From the NCBI GenBank assembly GCA_001804865.1, contig MHBK01000066.1, forward strand, positions 33,856-97,855: DNA of 64,000 bases. The letters are read 5' to 3'. The position numbers and the translations under genes were made by a program. Below, piece by piece: positions 34,166 to 44,755 of the stretch. Source of the DNA: Lentisphaerae bacterium GWF2_57_35 (GTDB lineage Bacteria > Verrucomicrobiota > Kiritimatiellia > CAIQIC01 > GWF2-57-35). Within the stretch, counting starts at the first letter, position 1. Each line of letters begins with the position of its first letter. The notes beneath the pieces are model-generated. The model was not told where the DNA came from. It did no database searches and saw nothing but the letters and a program-made list of their open reading frames with translations.

Positions 34166-35785
34166 ATGCAAGCAGGTCAATGGCATCGATTAAAGAATGC
34201 GCCGGATGCGGAGATCTGGTCCCATCTGGTCAAACCCGACGTCCGGACCTGCAATTCGTTTGTGATCCGTACGCCCACGCATCTGTTTGTGGTGGATCCC
34301 GGCGGCGCCCCAGCGCAGGCCGCCGAGGTTTTTGACATCGTGCGCGCCGAACGGGAGCTCCGGGCGCGGCCGGTTTACGTTTGTTTTACCCATTGCCATA
34401 TCGATCACGTTCTGGGCTTTGTCGCCTGGAGCGCAGGGCATAGCATCCCGGACCTGCGCGTCGTCCTGCACGAGGCCGGGGTCCGAGCCTGGCAGGAGGC
34501 CGATCGCCAGGCTACCCAGGCCGAGATTTTGGAGCAACCCTTGGAGTCTTGGACGCCGCCGGGCTTACAGACGATCTCGCCCCGCAAGCGCAATAAAAAA
34601 GGGGCGCCGGATTTCTGCATCGGAAACCAGTTGGAGGTCTTTTTGACGCCGGGACACTGTTCCGACAGCGTGTGCTTCCGGTTGGGCGAGGTCTTGTTGG
34701 TGGGCGATCTGCTTGTGGCTACGGCCCCGCTGGTGGCGGGTGCGAAAGGTTGGGACAGCGAGGCGCTTTCTCTTTCCCTCGAACGGATCAGCCGGCTGGT
34801 GGACGAGGCGGAGATAGAATACGGCTGTCCCGGGCACGGGGGCATTCTGGAAAGGGCCGTCATGGCGAAAGCCCTGCGCAGGACCTTGAGCGAGGCGGCG
34901 GCGCTGAAGGATATTGAAGCGGTGAACGTGTCGCGCGTACGGGCGGTTTCGGGAACGGCGCGGGAGTTGTTCGATGAACTCGTCCGAATTTTTGGCGTTA
35001 TCCAGGGCCGGATCGAACGGCTGGCTCAACGCCTGCAATCGTTGGAGGAAACCGCGGCCTCCGCACGGATTCGCGAAATTCTGGATTCCGGGCAGGTGAT
35101 CGGATTGTTGGGCGAGTTTCGCCTGTTCGAGGTCAGCCTGCGGGCTGGGGCGATCGTGGAAGTGCAACTGGCGATGAAGAGCATCCAGATGGTCCCTCGT
35201 ATCCTCAAATTACTGGAATACGACCGGTTGAAAGTTGTGCTCGATCCGGCCCTGCTGCGCTATGCCCGCCTGCTGCTCACGGATTTTGTCCATACGGCCA
35301 AAGGCTTGCGGGTGGAAGACGAACGCGCGCCTCTGGAGCTGGCGGCCTGGTGTGAGGCTCTTGTGGCGGAGTTGGGTCTTCGGCCCGACGGCGGGCTTTC
35401 GGCGGACGATATCCCGGACGACGAGGAGGGGTTCCGGCAGCATTTGATCCGCCGACTGGCCTACGTGCCCGTTTTCAAGGCCGTTACGCTGGAGGCGAAG
35501 CCCTGCACGGGTCCGGTTTGGGTGAGTGCGGCGGAACCTCGCTTGCGCGACACCTGGAAGCGGCTGCTGGAAGAATGCGTGGAAGCCGGCGCCCGCCGGT
35601 TGACCCTTTCCGTAACGCCCGGCGCGCTCTCGATGGACGCTCATTTTCCCGGCGGCGCGCCCAAGCCGGAGGCTCTGAAGCTGCAAGGCTGTATTCGATC
35701 CTTGAATCTGGCCGGTGTTGTTTTGCAGGTCGACGGTTCGGGCGAGGCCCTTCGTTTTGCCCTGCGATTTATCGGCAGCGCATAG
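34166..35785 (+). CDS. Metallo-beta-lactamase-fold hydrolase with unrecognised C-terminal domain
   Basis: 539 aa. Residues 1-240 are an MBL-fold domain with the full metal set: HCHIDH (HxHxDH, about residue 75), PGHCSDSVCF (His), VGDLLV (Asp) and CPGHGG (His). Residues 240-539 are alpha-helical at first (EEAVNVSRVRAVSG..., QGRIERLAQRLQSLEE) and then mixed. The final part (WVSAAEPRLRDTWKRLLEECVEAGARRLTLSV ... ALRFALRFIG) distantly resembles a histidine-kinase-type ATPase without its nucleotide motifs; I cannot assign it. The MBL-signalling combination and the adjacent PAS protein suggest a regulatory role, but that is inference. Confidence 0.7.
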   Translation: MQAGQWHRLKNAPDAEIWSHLVKPDVRTCNSFVIRTPTHLFVVDPGGAPAQAAEVFDIVRAERELRARPVYVCFTHCHIDHVLGFVAWSAGHSIPDLRVVLHEAGVRAWQEADRQATQAEILEQPLESWTPPGLQTISPRKRNKKGAPDFCIGNQLEVFLTPGHCSDSVCFRLGEVLLVGDLLVATAPLVAGAKGWDSEALSLSLERISRLVDEAEIEYGCPGHGGILERAVMAKALRRTLSEAAALKDIEAVNVSRVRAVSGTARELFDELVRIFGVIQGRIERLAQRLQSLEETAASARIREILDSGQVIGLLGEFRLFEVSLRAGAIVEVQLAMKSIQMVPRILKLLEYDRLKVVLDPALLRYARLLLTDFVHTAKGLRVEDERAPLELAAWCEALVAELGLRPDGGLSADDIPDDEEGFRQHLIRRLAYVPVFKAVTLEAKPCTGPVWVSAAEPRLRDTWKRLLEECVEAGARRLTLSVTPGALSMDAHFPGGAPKPEALKLQGCIRSLNLAGVVLQVDGSGEALRFALRFIGSA

Positions 35786-35824
35786 GTCCGTGTTAAGATG
35801 AAGACGGTGATTTCCTTGCCGCGC

Positions 35825-36637
35825 TCATCCCGGATACGACAGCGTTCCCTGGAAGACTTGCACCGCCGGGCCCAGCAGGGTCACCTGCGTTGCGCCCGTT
35901 TCCGTGAGTTCGTAATTCACGGTCAAGAGGTCTCCGCTGGCCGGAACGATCTTGACCGGCGGCTTGACCAAGCCCAGTTTGCCGGCGACCAGGCAGGCGG
36001 CCACCATGCCGGTGCCGCAGGCCAGGGTTTCGCCTTCCACGCCGCGCTCGTAGGTCCGGATGCGAAGCGTACCGGGACCGGTCTGCACGATAAAATTGGC
36101 ATTCGTCCCCTTGGGGGCGAAATCGGAGTGATAGCGAATCGCCGCGCCCACTTTATGCACATCGATGGCTTCGAGGTCGTTGGTAACCACGACGACATGG
36201 GGCACTCCGCTGTTCACAAAATGATAGGAGAGCTTTTTCCCGTCGATATCCAACGAACGATTGAGCCGCCAGTCCGTGGGTTCGGTCATGTAAAGCAGCA
36301 CTTCCTGGTCGCGGGCTTCGGCTTTCAGCTCGCCAGCGATGGTTTCGATCGTCATCTGAGCGGGGGCCGCGCCAATTTCGTGGGCCAGCCGGGCCACACA
36401 TCGGGCGCCGTTTCCGCACATTTCCACTTCGCTGCCGTCCGGATTGAAAAACCGCATGCGGAAGCTGGAGGTTTTCGACGGTTGGATCAGGATGACCCCT
36501 TCGCAGCCGACGCCGGTTCGCCGCGCCGCGATGCGGGCAATCCATTCCTTGTCGTGGGCCGGAAACGTCAATAAGCGATCGTCCGCCATAATGAAATCGT
36601 TGGCGGCTCCATGCATTTTGTAAAAGGGGATATTCAT
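35825..36637 (-). CDS. dapF: Diaminopimelate epimerase
   Basis: 270 aa. Converts LL- to meso-diaminopimelate for peptidoglycan and lysine. Both catalytic cysteines are in place: NPDGSEVEMCGNGARC (first half) and GETLACGTGMVA (second half), with N-terminal YKMHGAANDFI and GVGCEGVILI. The start at 36637 matches family N-termini (MNIPFYKMHG); a TTG 12 codons earlier is open but unlikely. No clear ribosome site. Convergent with the MBL gene and upstream-divergent from the V-ATPase operon; DapL, the enzyme that makes its substrate, lies at the far side of that operon. Confidence 0.93.
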   Translation of the reverse strand: MNIPFYKMHGAANDFIMADDRLLTFPAHDKEWIARIAARRTGVGCEGVILIQPSKTSSFRMRFFNPDGSEVEMCGNGARCVARLAHEIGAAPAQMTIETIAGELKAEARDQEVLLYMTEPTDWRLNRSLDIDGKKLSYHFVNSGVPHVVVVTNDLEAIDVHKVGAAIRYHSDFAPKGTNANFIVQTGPGTLRIRTYERGVEGETLACGTGMVAACLVAGKLGLVKPPVKIVPASGDLLTVNYELTETGATQVTLLGPAVQVFQGTLSYPG

Positions 36638-36786
36638 GGGAAAGAATATGCCTTTATAAGAGGGGGTTTTCAATGATTTTTGGATTATGCGCCTAGGTCT
36701 TAGCGTAAAACAGTATGTACAGAACTCGTCAGGCAGGGTAGTAACAGAGGCTTATGCGATAACTTTTTCGGCCGCAGAAGGTGCTG

Positions 36787-36907
36787 GGGTGCATCTTGAC
36801 ACGGCCTCCGCGCATATGAATAAGAATCCACGTCCTTACGGACGCGGCTACGTAGTGGTTTCTTTCCAGTGCCAGACGTTGAGGAGGGGCCGTGTCAAGA
36901 TGCACCC
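36787..36907. mobile_element. Miniature inverted-repeat element, copy B, with 9-bp target duplication
   Basis: 121 bp. Perfect 20-bp terminal inverted repeats: GGGTGCATCTTGACACGGCC at 36787-36806 and its complement at 36888-36907. The 9-bp sequence AAGGTGCTG occurs immediately on each side (36778-36786 and 36908-36916), the mark of transposition. The interior has no gene but several small palindromes (CGTCCTTACGGACG, GGCTACGTAG). Compared with copy C it lacks about 20 bp after GGCTACGTAG. It lies in the 394-bp gap between dapF and atpE, so it could supply or separate their promoters. Confidence 0.9.
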
Positions 36908-37031
36908 AAGGTGCTGAAAACAACCACAAGGAACTCGACAGTTCCTATGGATTCGGATAGAAACTTGGACTTATTTTGGTTTTTCATGAATAACGGATAG
37001 CGGGCCCCAGCCGGCCTCGAGGAGAACGATC

Positions 37032-37676
37032 ATGGCGGAAGAACTGCAACATCTTATTGAGCGCATCCAGAAAGAAGCCGTCGATACGGGCGAAAAGCAG
37101 GCGGCCACCCTCGTGTCCCAGGCCAAGGAAAAGGCGGCCGCGATCGTCAAGGACGCCGAAGACAAGGCCCGTGCGTTCCTGCAAAAAGCGGAGCGGGATG
37201 CCGAAGCGTTCACCGAACGCAGCACGAAGACGCTGTCGCAGGCGGCGCGCGATCTGCTGATTACGGTGGGCGAAGGGGTGTCGAACATTCTTTCCGAACT
37301 CGTGGCCAATTCGGTGGACAAGGCCCTGGACGCCCAGGTGCTGCAAAAGATGCTGGTCAAGATGGTGGAATCGTATGCAGCCAAAGGCGGCAGCGAAACC
37401 CGCCTGGAAGTCCTGATCAGCCCCGAAGACCAAAAACAACTCGCAGACTTCTTCAACGAGCAATACAACCAGAAGCTCAAAAACGGCGTGGAAATCCGCA
37501 CCGACAAGAATATTATCAAGGGCTTCCGCGTGGGGTTTGCCAACGGACAAGTCTATCACGATTTCACCAAGGATGCCATTGCCGAAGCCCTGTCGAATTT
37601 CCTGCGGCCCCAACTGGCGGAAATCGTGCATCGCGCGGCGAAGGAAGATCAAGCGCCCGGGAGCTCGAAGAAGTGA
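37032..37676 (+). CDS. atpE: V-type ATP synthase subunit E
   Basis: 214 aa. Peripheral stalk subunit linking V1 and Vo. The N-terminal half is a long Ala/Lys/Glu-rich amphipathic helix (EKQAATLVSQAKEKAAAIVKDAE pattern), the C-terminal half is mixed alpha/beta, as in archaeal/bacterial AtpE. The start ATG follows GAGGAGAACGATC, a strong site. First gene of the operon; overlaps the next by 4 bp. Confidence 0.85.
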   Translation: MAEELQHLIERIQKEAVDTGEKQAATLVSQAKEKAAAIVKDAEDKARAFLQKAERDAEAFTERSTKTLSQAARDLLITVGEGVSNILSELVANSVDKALDAQVLQKMLVKMVESYAAKGGSETRLEVLISPEDQKQLADFFNEQYNQKLKNGVEIRTDKNIIKGFRVGFANGQVYHDFTKDAIAEALSNFLRPQLAEIVHRAAKEDQAPGSSKK

Positions 37677-38203
37677 GTTATTACTATTTAGTAGCCAGCC
37701 TGCCTGCGCTGGTGTTGGGCGAGAATCCTCCTGTTGCTCCGGAATCCTTCCGCTTCAGTTGCATCGGCGTCCTGAACGAATCGGACCTGCGGGACCTGGA
37801 TTTAATCCTGGCCGGCCGCGCCGATCAGGGCGCCTCGGAATTTGCCCAAAGCTGGTTTGCGGCCGACGCCCAATTGCGCAACGCCGTGGCCCGGCAGCGC
37901 GGAACCCGCCTGGGCGTCGAAGCCCGGGGATACCAGAAGGACCACCCCGGGTTCAGCGTGTCGATCGAAAAGGCGGTCACGGACGCCTTCGCGAAAGGCC
38001 ATCCTTTGGAACGGGAATTGACGCTGGATCGTACCCGCTGGCAGCTCCTGGACGAGCTGACCCTGAAGGAACCTTTCGGTTTGCCGGCGGTGCTGGCCTT
38101 TGCCGTGAAGCTGCAGCTCGCGACGCGCTGGGCGCAGCTGAAGGACGAGGAAGGCTTGAAGCGGGTGGAAGACCTCGTCGGCAAGATGGAAGCGCAGGGA
38201 TGA
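37673..38203 (+). CDS. DUF2764 family protein of the V-ATPase operon
   Basis: 176 aa, GTG start overlapping the atpE stop (GTGA). Begins SYYYLVASLPALVLGENPPV, the characteristic DUF2764 opening, and is otherwise alpha-helical. The same position, between E and A, is held by a DUF2764 protein in the chlamydial V-ATPase operon. By position it has been thought to stand in for a small subunit (C/F-like) of the stalk; that role is inference. Confidence 0.8.
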   Translation: MSYYYLVASLPALVLGENPPVAPESFRFSCIGVLNESDLRDLDLILAGRADQGASEFAQSWFAADAQLRNAVARQRGTRLGVEARGYQKDHPGFSVSIEKAVTDAFAKGHPLERELTLDRTRWQLLDELTLKEPFGLPAVLAFAVKLQLATRWAQLKDEEGLKRVEDLVGKMEAQG

Positions 38204-38260
38204 TTTTCTTGGAATGCATGATTTCAATGCTCCACGCGATAATAACGGAATAACGAAACT

Positions 38261-39986
38261 ATGAGCACAAATACGGGACGAATAGTGGGGGTGAACGGCA
38301 ACCTGATGACCGTCGCCTTCGATAATCCGATCAGCCAAAACGAAGTCGGCTATGCTTGCCGAGGCGACCTGCGGCTGAAATCGGAAGTGATCCGCATCCG
38401 CGGCAAGAACGCTGAAATGCAGGTGTTCGAGGACACCTCAGGCCTGCGCGTGGGCGACCTCGTGGAATTCAGCAGCCGGCTCCTGACCGTGGATCTGGGG
38501 CCCGGCTTGTTGACGAAGATTTACGACGGCTTGCAGAACCCGCTGCCCGAACTGGCGGAACAATGCGGCTTCTTCCTGCAACGCGGCACCTATCTGCCGG
38601 CGCTGGACCGCAAAACCGTTTGGGAGTTTACGCCGGCGGCCAAGGTGGGCGACGTCCTCCGGGCCGGCGATTCCCTGGGCACGGTGCCCGAAGGTATTTT
38701 CAAGCATCGGATCATGGTTCCCTTCCGTCTGCAAGGCGCGCTGAAGGTCGAGGAAATCGCGCCGAAGGGCTCCTACGACCTCAACAAAACGGTGGCCAAA
38801 CTGAAGGACGAGCGCGGCGTCGCGGTGGACGTGACGATGGTGCAATCCTGGCCGGTGAAGATGCCGATCAAATGCTACTCCGAACGGCTGCGCCCGGAAG
38901 AGCCGCTGACCACGAAGGTCCGCATCGTCGACACCTTCTTCCCGGTGGCCCGCGGCGGCACGTACTGCATTCCGGGGCCGTTCGGCGCCGGCAAGACAGT
39001 GCTCCAGCAAATCACCAGCCGCTATGCCGATGTGGATATCGTGATCATCGCCGCCTGCGGCGAGCGCGCCGGCGAAGTGGTGGAAACGCTCCGCGAATTT
39101 CCGGAACTGACCGACCCCCGCACGGGCAAGAGCCTGATGGAGCGCACGCTGATCATCTGCAACACCAGCTCGATGCCGGTGGCCGCGCGCGAGGCGTCCG
39201 TTTACACCGCCGTGACGATCGCCGAATACTACCGCCAGATGGGCCTTAACGTTCTGCTGCTGGCCGATTCGACCTCCCGCTGGGCGCAGGCCCTGCGCGA
39301 GATGTCCGGCCGCCTGGAAGAAATTCCCGGCGAAGAAGCCTTCCCGGCCTACCTGGAATCCGTCATCGCGGCTTTTTACGAGCGCGGCGGCGTCGTGCGC
39401 CTGAACGACGGCTCCACGGGCTCCGTCACCATCGGCGGCACCGTCAGTCCCGCCGGCGGCAACTTCGAAGAGCCGGTCACGCAAAGTACGCTGAAGGTCG
39501 TGGGTGCGTTCCACGGACTCTCCCGCGAGCGCTCCGACGCCCGGCGCTTTCCGGCCATCAATCCGCTCGACAGTTGGAGCAAGTACAAGAGCGTCGTGGA
39601 CGAGAAAGACGTCGAATTGGCCCGCCGGATGCTGCGCGACGGCAACGAAGTCAACCAGATGATGAAGGTCATCGGCGAAGAAGGCACCTCGGTCGACGAC
39701 TTCGTGGTGTACCTGAAATCGGAATACGTCGATGCCGTCTATCTCCAGCAGGACGCCTATCACGAGATCGACGCCGCCACGCCGGGCGACCGGCAGAAGT
39801 ACGTCTTCAGCGTGATCGTCAAGATTCTCAAAACGAAAATGAAATTCGAAAACAAGGACTCCGCCCGAAAGTTCTTCCAGCAACTGATGCAGGTTTCCAA
39901 GGATTGGAACCGCACGGCGATGGAAGTTCCGGAGTTTAAAGCCATTGAAGGTCGCATCGAAAAGATGCTCGCGGAGGTCACGGACT

Positions 39987-39994
<8 letters not shown>
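38261..39994 (+). CDS. atpA: V-type ATP synthase catalytic subunit A
   Basis: 577 aa, normal length. Catalytic nucleotide-binding subunit of V1. Walker A GPFGAGKTVLQQ (about residue 240), non-homologous insert region characteristic of A subunits (about 110-200), Walker B-like LLLADSTSRWAQALREMSGRLEEIPGEEAFPAYL, and the catalytic GERAGEV. 57 bp downstream of the DUF2764 gene; its end overlaps the atpB start by 8 bp. Confidence 0.95.
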
Positions 39995-41303
<1,309 letters not shown>

Positions 41304-41346
41304 TCGATGTGGTAAGCTGATCCAATGAAAATTCTTTTGGAAAACT

Positions 41347-41952
41347 ATGGGCAAGATCAAAAATACGAAGAATGAATTGAAGGCCCAGCGCGATGCGCTG
41401 AAGCGCTTCAAGCGCTACTTGCCGACCCTCCTGCTGAAGAAGCAGCAACTACAAATCGAGGTCCGGCAGTTGGAATTCAAGATCGACGCGAAAAAGGACG
41501 AAGAGCGGCAGGCCCGCAAAGACCTGGCTGTCTGGGTTCGGCTTTTTTCGGAGCCTCTGGATTTGTCCCCCTGGCTGAGCGTCAGCAAGATCGAGCGGAC
41601 CAGCGGCAACATCGCCGGCGTGAATATCCCGGTTCTGCAGCAGGTCGTATTCCGCCGGGAGACGCCGGACTTGTATGCGACGCCGGCCTGGGTCGACGAG
41701 GGGCTGAAAACCCTGGAGCAGCTCGTTCGCCTGCGGATCGAGCGGCGGATTCTCGACGAGCAATTGCGCCTGCTGGCCGACGAACTGCGCACCACGAGCC
41801 AGCGCGTGAACCTCTTTGAAAAGGTCAAGATTCCCGAAAGCGCGGAGAACATCCGCGTCATCCGGATTTTCCTGGGCGACATGGATACGGCCGGCGTGGC
41901 GAGAGCCAAGATCGCCAAGGGCAAATCGCTCGACAAAGGAGTCGCGGCGTAA
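41347..41952 (+). CDS. atpD: V-type ATP synthase subunit D
   Basis: 201 aa. Central rotor shaft. Two long helices at the ends (TKNELKAQRDALKRFKRYLPTLLLKKQQLQ; VKIPESAENIRVIRIFLGDMDTAGVARAKIAKGK) with a short middle, the standard D pattern. 43 bp after atpB. The next conserved operon gene (atpI) is separated from it by a truncated Uma2-like frame. Confidence 0.9.
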   Translation: MGKIKNTKNELKAQRDALKRFKRYLPTLLLKKQQLQIEVRQLEFKIDAKKDEERQARKDLAVWVRLFSEPLDLSPWLSVSKIERTSGNIAGVNIPVLQQVVFRRETPDLYATPAWVDEGLKTLEQLVRLRIERRILDEQLRLLADELRTTSQRVNLFEKVKIPESAENIRVIRIFLGDMDTAGVARAKIAKGKSLDKGVAA

Positions 41953-41970
41953 GGATTGGGATTTGAAGCC

Positions 41971-42285
41971 ATGGTGGAACCCGCAACAAAACTGAAAGCG
42001 CCGCGAAGCTGGAAGGAATATCAGAAGCTTCCTGAGGGCGAGCGTTGGGAGATTATCGGAGGGGAACCCTTTCCGAAGTCCACGCGTTGCGAGTATGCGG
42101 GCGGCGGCGCGCAAGCCGCTTCATTGGGCTCTTCCCATCAGCGGGTGTTATTGGCCCTGGCGGTGGAATTGAACGCGTTTTTTACAGGAAAATTGCCGAT
42201 CGATGCAGGCGACGCCCCCTTGTCTCTTCGCGAGAAGCGGGCGGCCTACCGCGCGAAGCGAAAAAAGAAAAGAGTGTCCTTATGA
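41971..42285 (+). pseudogene. Truncated Uma2-like (DUF820) endonuclease remnant inside the V-ATPase operon
   Basis: 104 codons. The N-terminal part resembles Uma2 proteins: SWKEYQKLPEGERWEIIGGEPFPK followed by SLGSSHQRVLLALAVELNAFF, which correspond to the first two conserved blocks. The PD-(D/E)XK catalytic blocks that should follow are absent, and the frame ends in a Lys/Arg-rich tail (RAKRKKKRVSL) running into ATGA at the atpI start. Uma2 proteins are about 180-190 aa, so this is a fragment. The ATGA overlap may still couple its translation to atpI. It could be expressed as a short protein; function is doubtful. Confidence 0.65.
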
Positions 42286-44054
42286 TCGTCAAAATGCAGA
42301 AACTGACGTTGCTGTGTGTGGCCTCCGATCAGGATCGGACCCTCGAGGCCTTGCGCGAACTGGGGGCGGTGCATCTGACGCATGTCCAGCGGCCGGAAGG
42401 CGCCGCCGTCGATCAGGCCCGTAATCGCCTGCTCCATCTGCGGCGCGTCCTGGAAGTGTTGCCGAAAAAGGCCGAGCAAGCGGCTCCGTCCGTCCGTCCC
42501 GCCGAGGAAGTGGTCGAGGCGATTTGGAGCCTGATCCTTCAGCGCAAAGATTTGACTGAAACGCTGGAGACCTTGCAACATGAGCAGCAACGCATGGCGC
42601 CCTTTGGAAATTTCGAGCCGGATTCCATCCGCCGCTTGTCCGAGCGCGGCATTCGGATTCGATTGTATCACGCGGGGATCAAGCAGCCGATCGAAGCTCC
42701 GGAAGGCACGGTCCTGCACGTTCTCAGCCAGACCAAGACGGATGTGTTTTTCGCCGTGATCGGTCGCGGCGACTTCAAGGTGAACGCCCAGGAAATTCGC
42801 CTGCCCGCAGAATCGTTGAAGGCCGTGGAAGCGAAGATGGCCGAAACTCGGGCCGGGTTGGAAGCCGTCGAGAAGCAGATGGCGGGCCATGCAGCGGATC
42901 AGGAGGCGATTGCGCAATTGGCTCATCATGCCGAGGAAGCGGTTCTATTTCTTGAAGCCCGTGCGGGCATGGGCTCGACCAAACCCGTAGCTTATTTGCA
43001 GGGGTTCTGCCCGGATGATGCCGTGGAGCCGATTCGACGCGCCGCCGGCCAGAACGGGTGGGGATTGGTGATCGAGGAGCCGTCGGAATCGGATCACGTG
43101 CCTACGCTGCTGCGAAATAAGAAGTGGGTGAAGCCCATCAAAGCGGTCTTCGATTTTATTGGGGTGGTGCCCGGCTACCACGAAGTAGACATTAGTGTGG
43201 TTTTCCTGCTCTTCTTCAGCCTGTTCTTTGCGATGCTCGTGGGCGATGCCGGCTATGGCGCCATTTTCCTGGGCCTTACGCTGTGGATCAGAAAGAAGCA
43301 TCCCCAGGCGCCTAGCTATGTGTTTGCCTTGCTGGCGATTACCGGCGTGGCGACGATCGTCTGGGGGGTGCTGACGGGCACCTATTTCGGCATCGGGAAT
43401 CTTCCGGCGCCGCTGAAGAGCCTGCAGATTGTCTGGCTGTCCGACCAGAACAACCTTATGGGCTTGTGTTTCCTGATTGGCGCCATTCAGTTAAGCATTG
43501 CGCACCTCTGGAACGCTTGGAACAGCCGCCGCAGTTGGCAGGCGCTGGCCCAGTTGGGTTGGCTGTGCACGACTTGGACGATGTATTTTACCGCCGGGTT
43601 CATGGTGCTGGGCCGTTCGCTCCCGTCGTTTACCATGGGCTTGCTGGCCGTGGGCGTAGTCTTGATCGTGTTATTTATGACCCCCGTTAAAAAGCTCAAG
43701 GACGAATGGTTCAATCACGTGATGCTGCCGCTGAACCTGATCAGCAATTTTGTGGACGTGGTTTCCTATATTCGTTTGTTCGCCGTGGGGACCGCCACCT
43801 TGGCGGTGGCGCAGGCGTTCAACAGCATGGCCCTCGGGGACGGACAGCTTTCCTGGGTCCGGATGTTTTTTGCGGCCGTCATTTTGTTGGTGGGGCATAC
43901 GCTCAATATTGTGCTGGCGGCCATGGGCGTAATTGTGCACGGGGTCCGGTTGAACACCCTGGAGTTTTCAGGACATTTGGGCATGCAGTGGACGGGCATC
44001 TTATACCGGCCCTTCGCCAAGCGGCGCACGGGCGTCCCGGCGAAAAACGTTTAA
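42282..44054 (+). CDS. atpI: V-type ATP synthase subunit I
   Basis: 590 aa. The ATG at 42282 is used because MIVKMQKLTLLCV matches family N-termini; the frame is open farther upstream through the Uma2 remnant, but that is not homologous. The cytoplasmic N-terminal half is coiled coil; the C-terminal half has about seven transmembrane segments beginning with FDFIGVVPGYHEVDISVVFLLFFSLFF and including NVVSYIRLFAVGTA-like VVSYIRLFAVGTATLAVA, which carries the conserved Arg for ion translocation. Confidence 0.92.
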   Translation: MIVKMQKLTLLCVASDQDRTLEALRELGAVHLTHVQRPEGAAVDQARNRLLHLRRVLEVLPKKAEQAAPSVRPAEEVVEAIWSLILQRKDLTETLETLQHEQQRMAPFGNFEPDSIRRLSERGIRIRLYHAGIKQPIEAPEGTVLHVLSQTKTDVFFAVIGRGDFKVNAQEIRLPAESLKAVEAKMAETRAGLEAVEKQMAGHAADQEAIAQLAHHAEEAVLFLEARAGMGSTKPVAYLQGFCPDDAVEPIRRAAGQNGWGLVIEEPSESDHVPTLLRNKKWVKPIKAVFDFIGVVPGYHEVDISVVFLLFFSLFFAMLVGDAGYGAIFLGLTLWIRKKHPQAPSYVFALLAITGVATIVWGVLTGTYFGIGNLPAPLKSLQIVWLSDQNNLMGLCFLIGAIQLSIAHLWNAWNSRRSWQALAQLGWLCTTWTMYFTAGFMVLGRSLPSFTMGLLAVGVVLIVLFMTPVKKLKDEWFNHVMLPLNLISNFVDVVSYIRLFAVGTATLAVAQAFNSMALGDGQLSWVRMFFAAVILLVGHTLNIVLAAMGVIVHGVRLNTLEFSGHLGMQWTGILYRPFAKRRTGVPAKNV

Positions 44055-44107
44055 GAGATGGAATCGTTGAATCATAATAAATCGATAGAGAAAGGAGCTA
44101 CGGAAAA

Positions 44108-44563
44108 ATGGATCAGAGCATGATGGCAGCCATAGGGCAGTTTGGAGCGGCCGCGGTATTGGGACTTTCTGCCGCGGGATCGGCGCTGGGGGCCGGTACG
44201 GCCGGCATGGCGGCGATCGGGGCGTGGAAAAAGTGTTACGCCCAGAATAAGACCGCTCCGTTCATCCTGGTGACCTTCATCGGCGCGCCGATGTCCCAGA
44301 CGATTTACGGCTTTATCCTGATGAACAAGATGATCGAATTGCTTTCGACGGGCAATGTGGCCAATTTCGGTTTGATGCTCGGCGCGGGGCTGTTGGGCGG
44401 GTTGGGCATTGGCGCCTCGGCGTGGTTCCAAGGCAAGGCCGGCGCAGCGGGCGCCGATGCGATGGCCGAAACGAATCAGGGCTTCGGTAACTATCTGATG
44501 ACCCTGGGCGTTATTGAAACCGTCGCCTTGCTGGTCATGGTCTTTACCTTGATCAAACTGTAA
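44108..44563 (+). CDS. atpK: V-type ATP synthase subunit K (proteolipid)
   Basis: 151 aa, four transmembrane helices in two hairpins, a duplicated c-subunit. RBS AAAGGAG. The ion-binding carboxylate is Glu137 (VIETVALL). The first hairpin has APMSQTIYG, so Ser63, Gln64 and Tyr67 occupy the positions of Thr64, Gln65 and Tyr68 of Enterococcus hirae NtpK, and Gln108 (WFQGK) matches its Gln110. These are the known sodium-site ligands, hence a Na+-translocating rotor is likely (inference). Last gene of the operon. Confidence 0.9.
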   Translation: MDQSMMAAIGQFGAAAVLGLSAAGSALGAGTAGMAAIGAWKKCYAQNKTAPFILVTFIGAPMSQTIYGFILMNKMIELLSTGNVANFGLMLGAGLLGGLGIGASAWFQGKAGAAGADAMAETNQGFGNYLMTLGVIETVALLVMVFTLIKL

Positions 44564-44583
44564 GCGGAGTCGTTCGTTTTTCA

Positions 44584-44620
44584 CGCTTCAGCGTCCATAT
44601 AGGGCGCTGAAGCGTTTCTT
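44584..44620 (+). terminator. Intrinsic terminator after the V-ATPase operon
   Basis: Stem CGCTTCAGCG (44584-44593) / CGCTGAAGCG (44605-44614) followed by TTTCTT, 20 bp after the atpK stop. Confidence 0.8.
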
Positions 44621-44630
44621 GCTTAGGGAG

Positions 44631-44676
44631 CGCAGGCATTCGTGCCTGCGATAAAACGCGGCCAGGAATGGCCGCG
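44631..44676. repeat. Two tandem tetraloop hairpins (REP-like)
   Basis: CGCAGGCA-TTCG-TGCCTGCG (44631-44650) and CGCGGCCA-GGAA-TGGCCGCG (44657-44676): each has 8-bp perfect arms and a 4-nt loop, 6 bp apart. They follow the operon terminator and precede dapL, in a place with no coding frame. REP/BIME-like; they may add to termination or mRNA stabilisation. Confidence 0.7.
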
Positions 44677-44755
44677 GTCCTTTAATACGGCAGGAGTCCC
44701 TGCTTGCATTTTCACCCCCTCCATGAATAATTTCCCCGTTTTCAAAGGATGAACC

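Noticed and set aside
42045..42281. N-terminal extension of atpI through the Uma2-like region
   Set aside because: The extra residues (Arg-rich, no family similarity) are the out-of-frame reading of the Uma2 remnant; MIVKMQKL is the family start.
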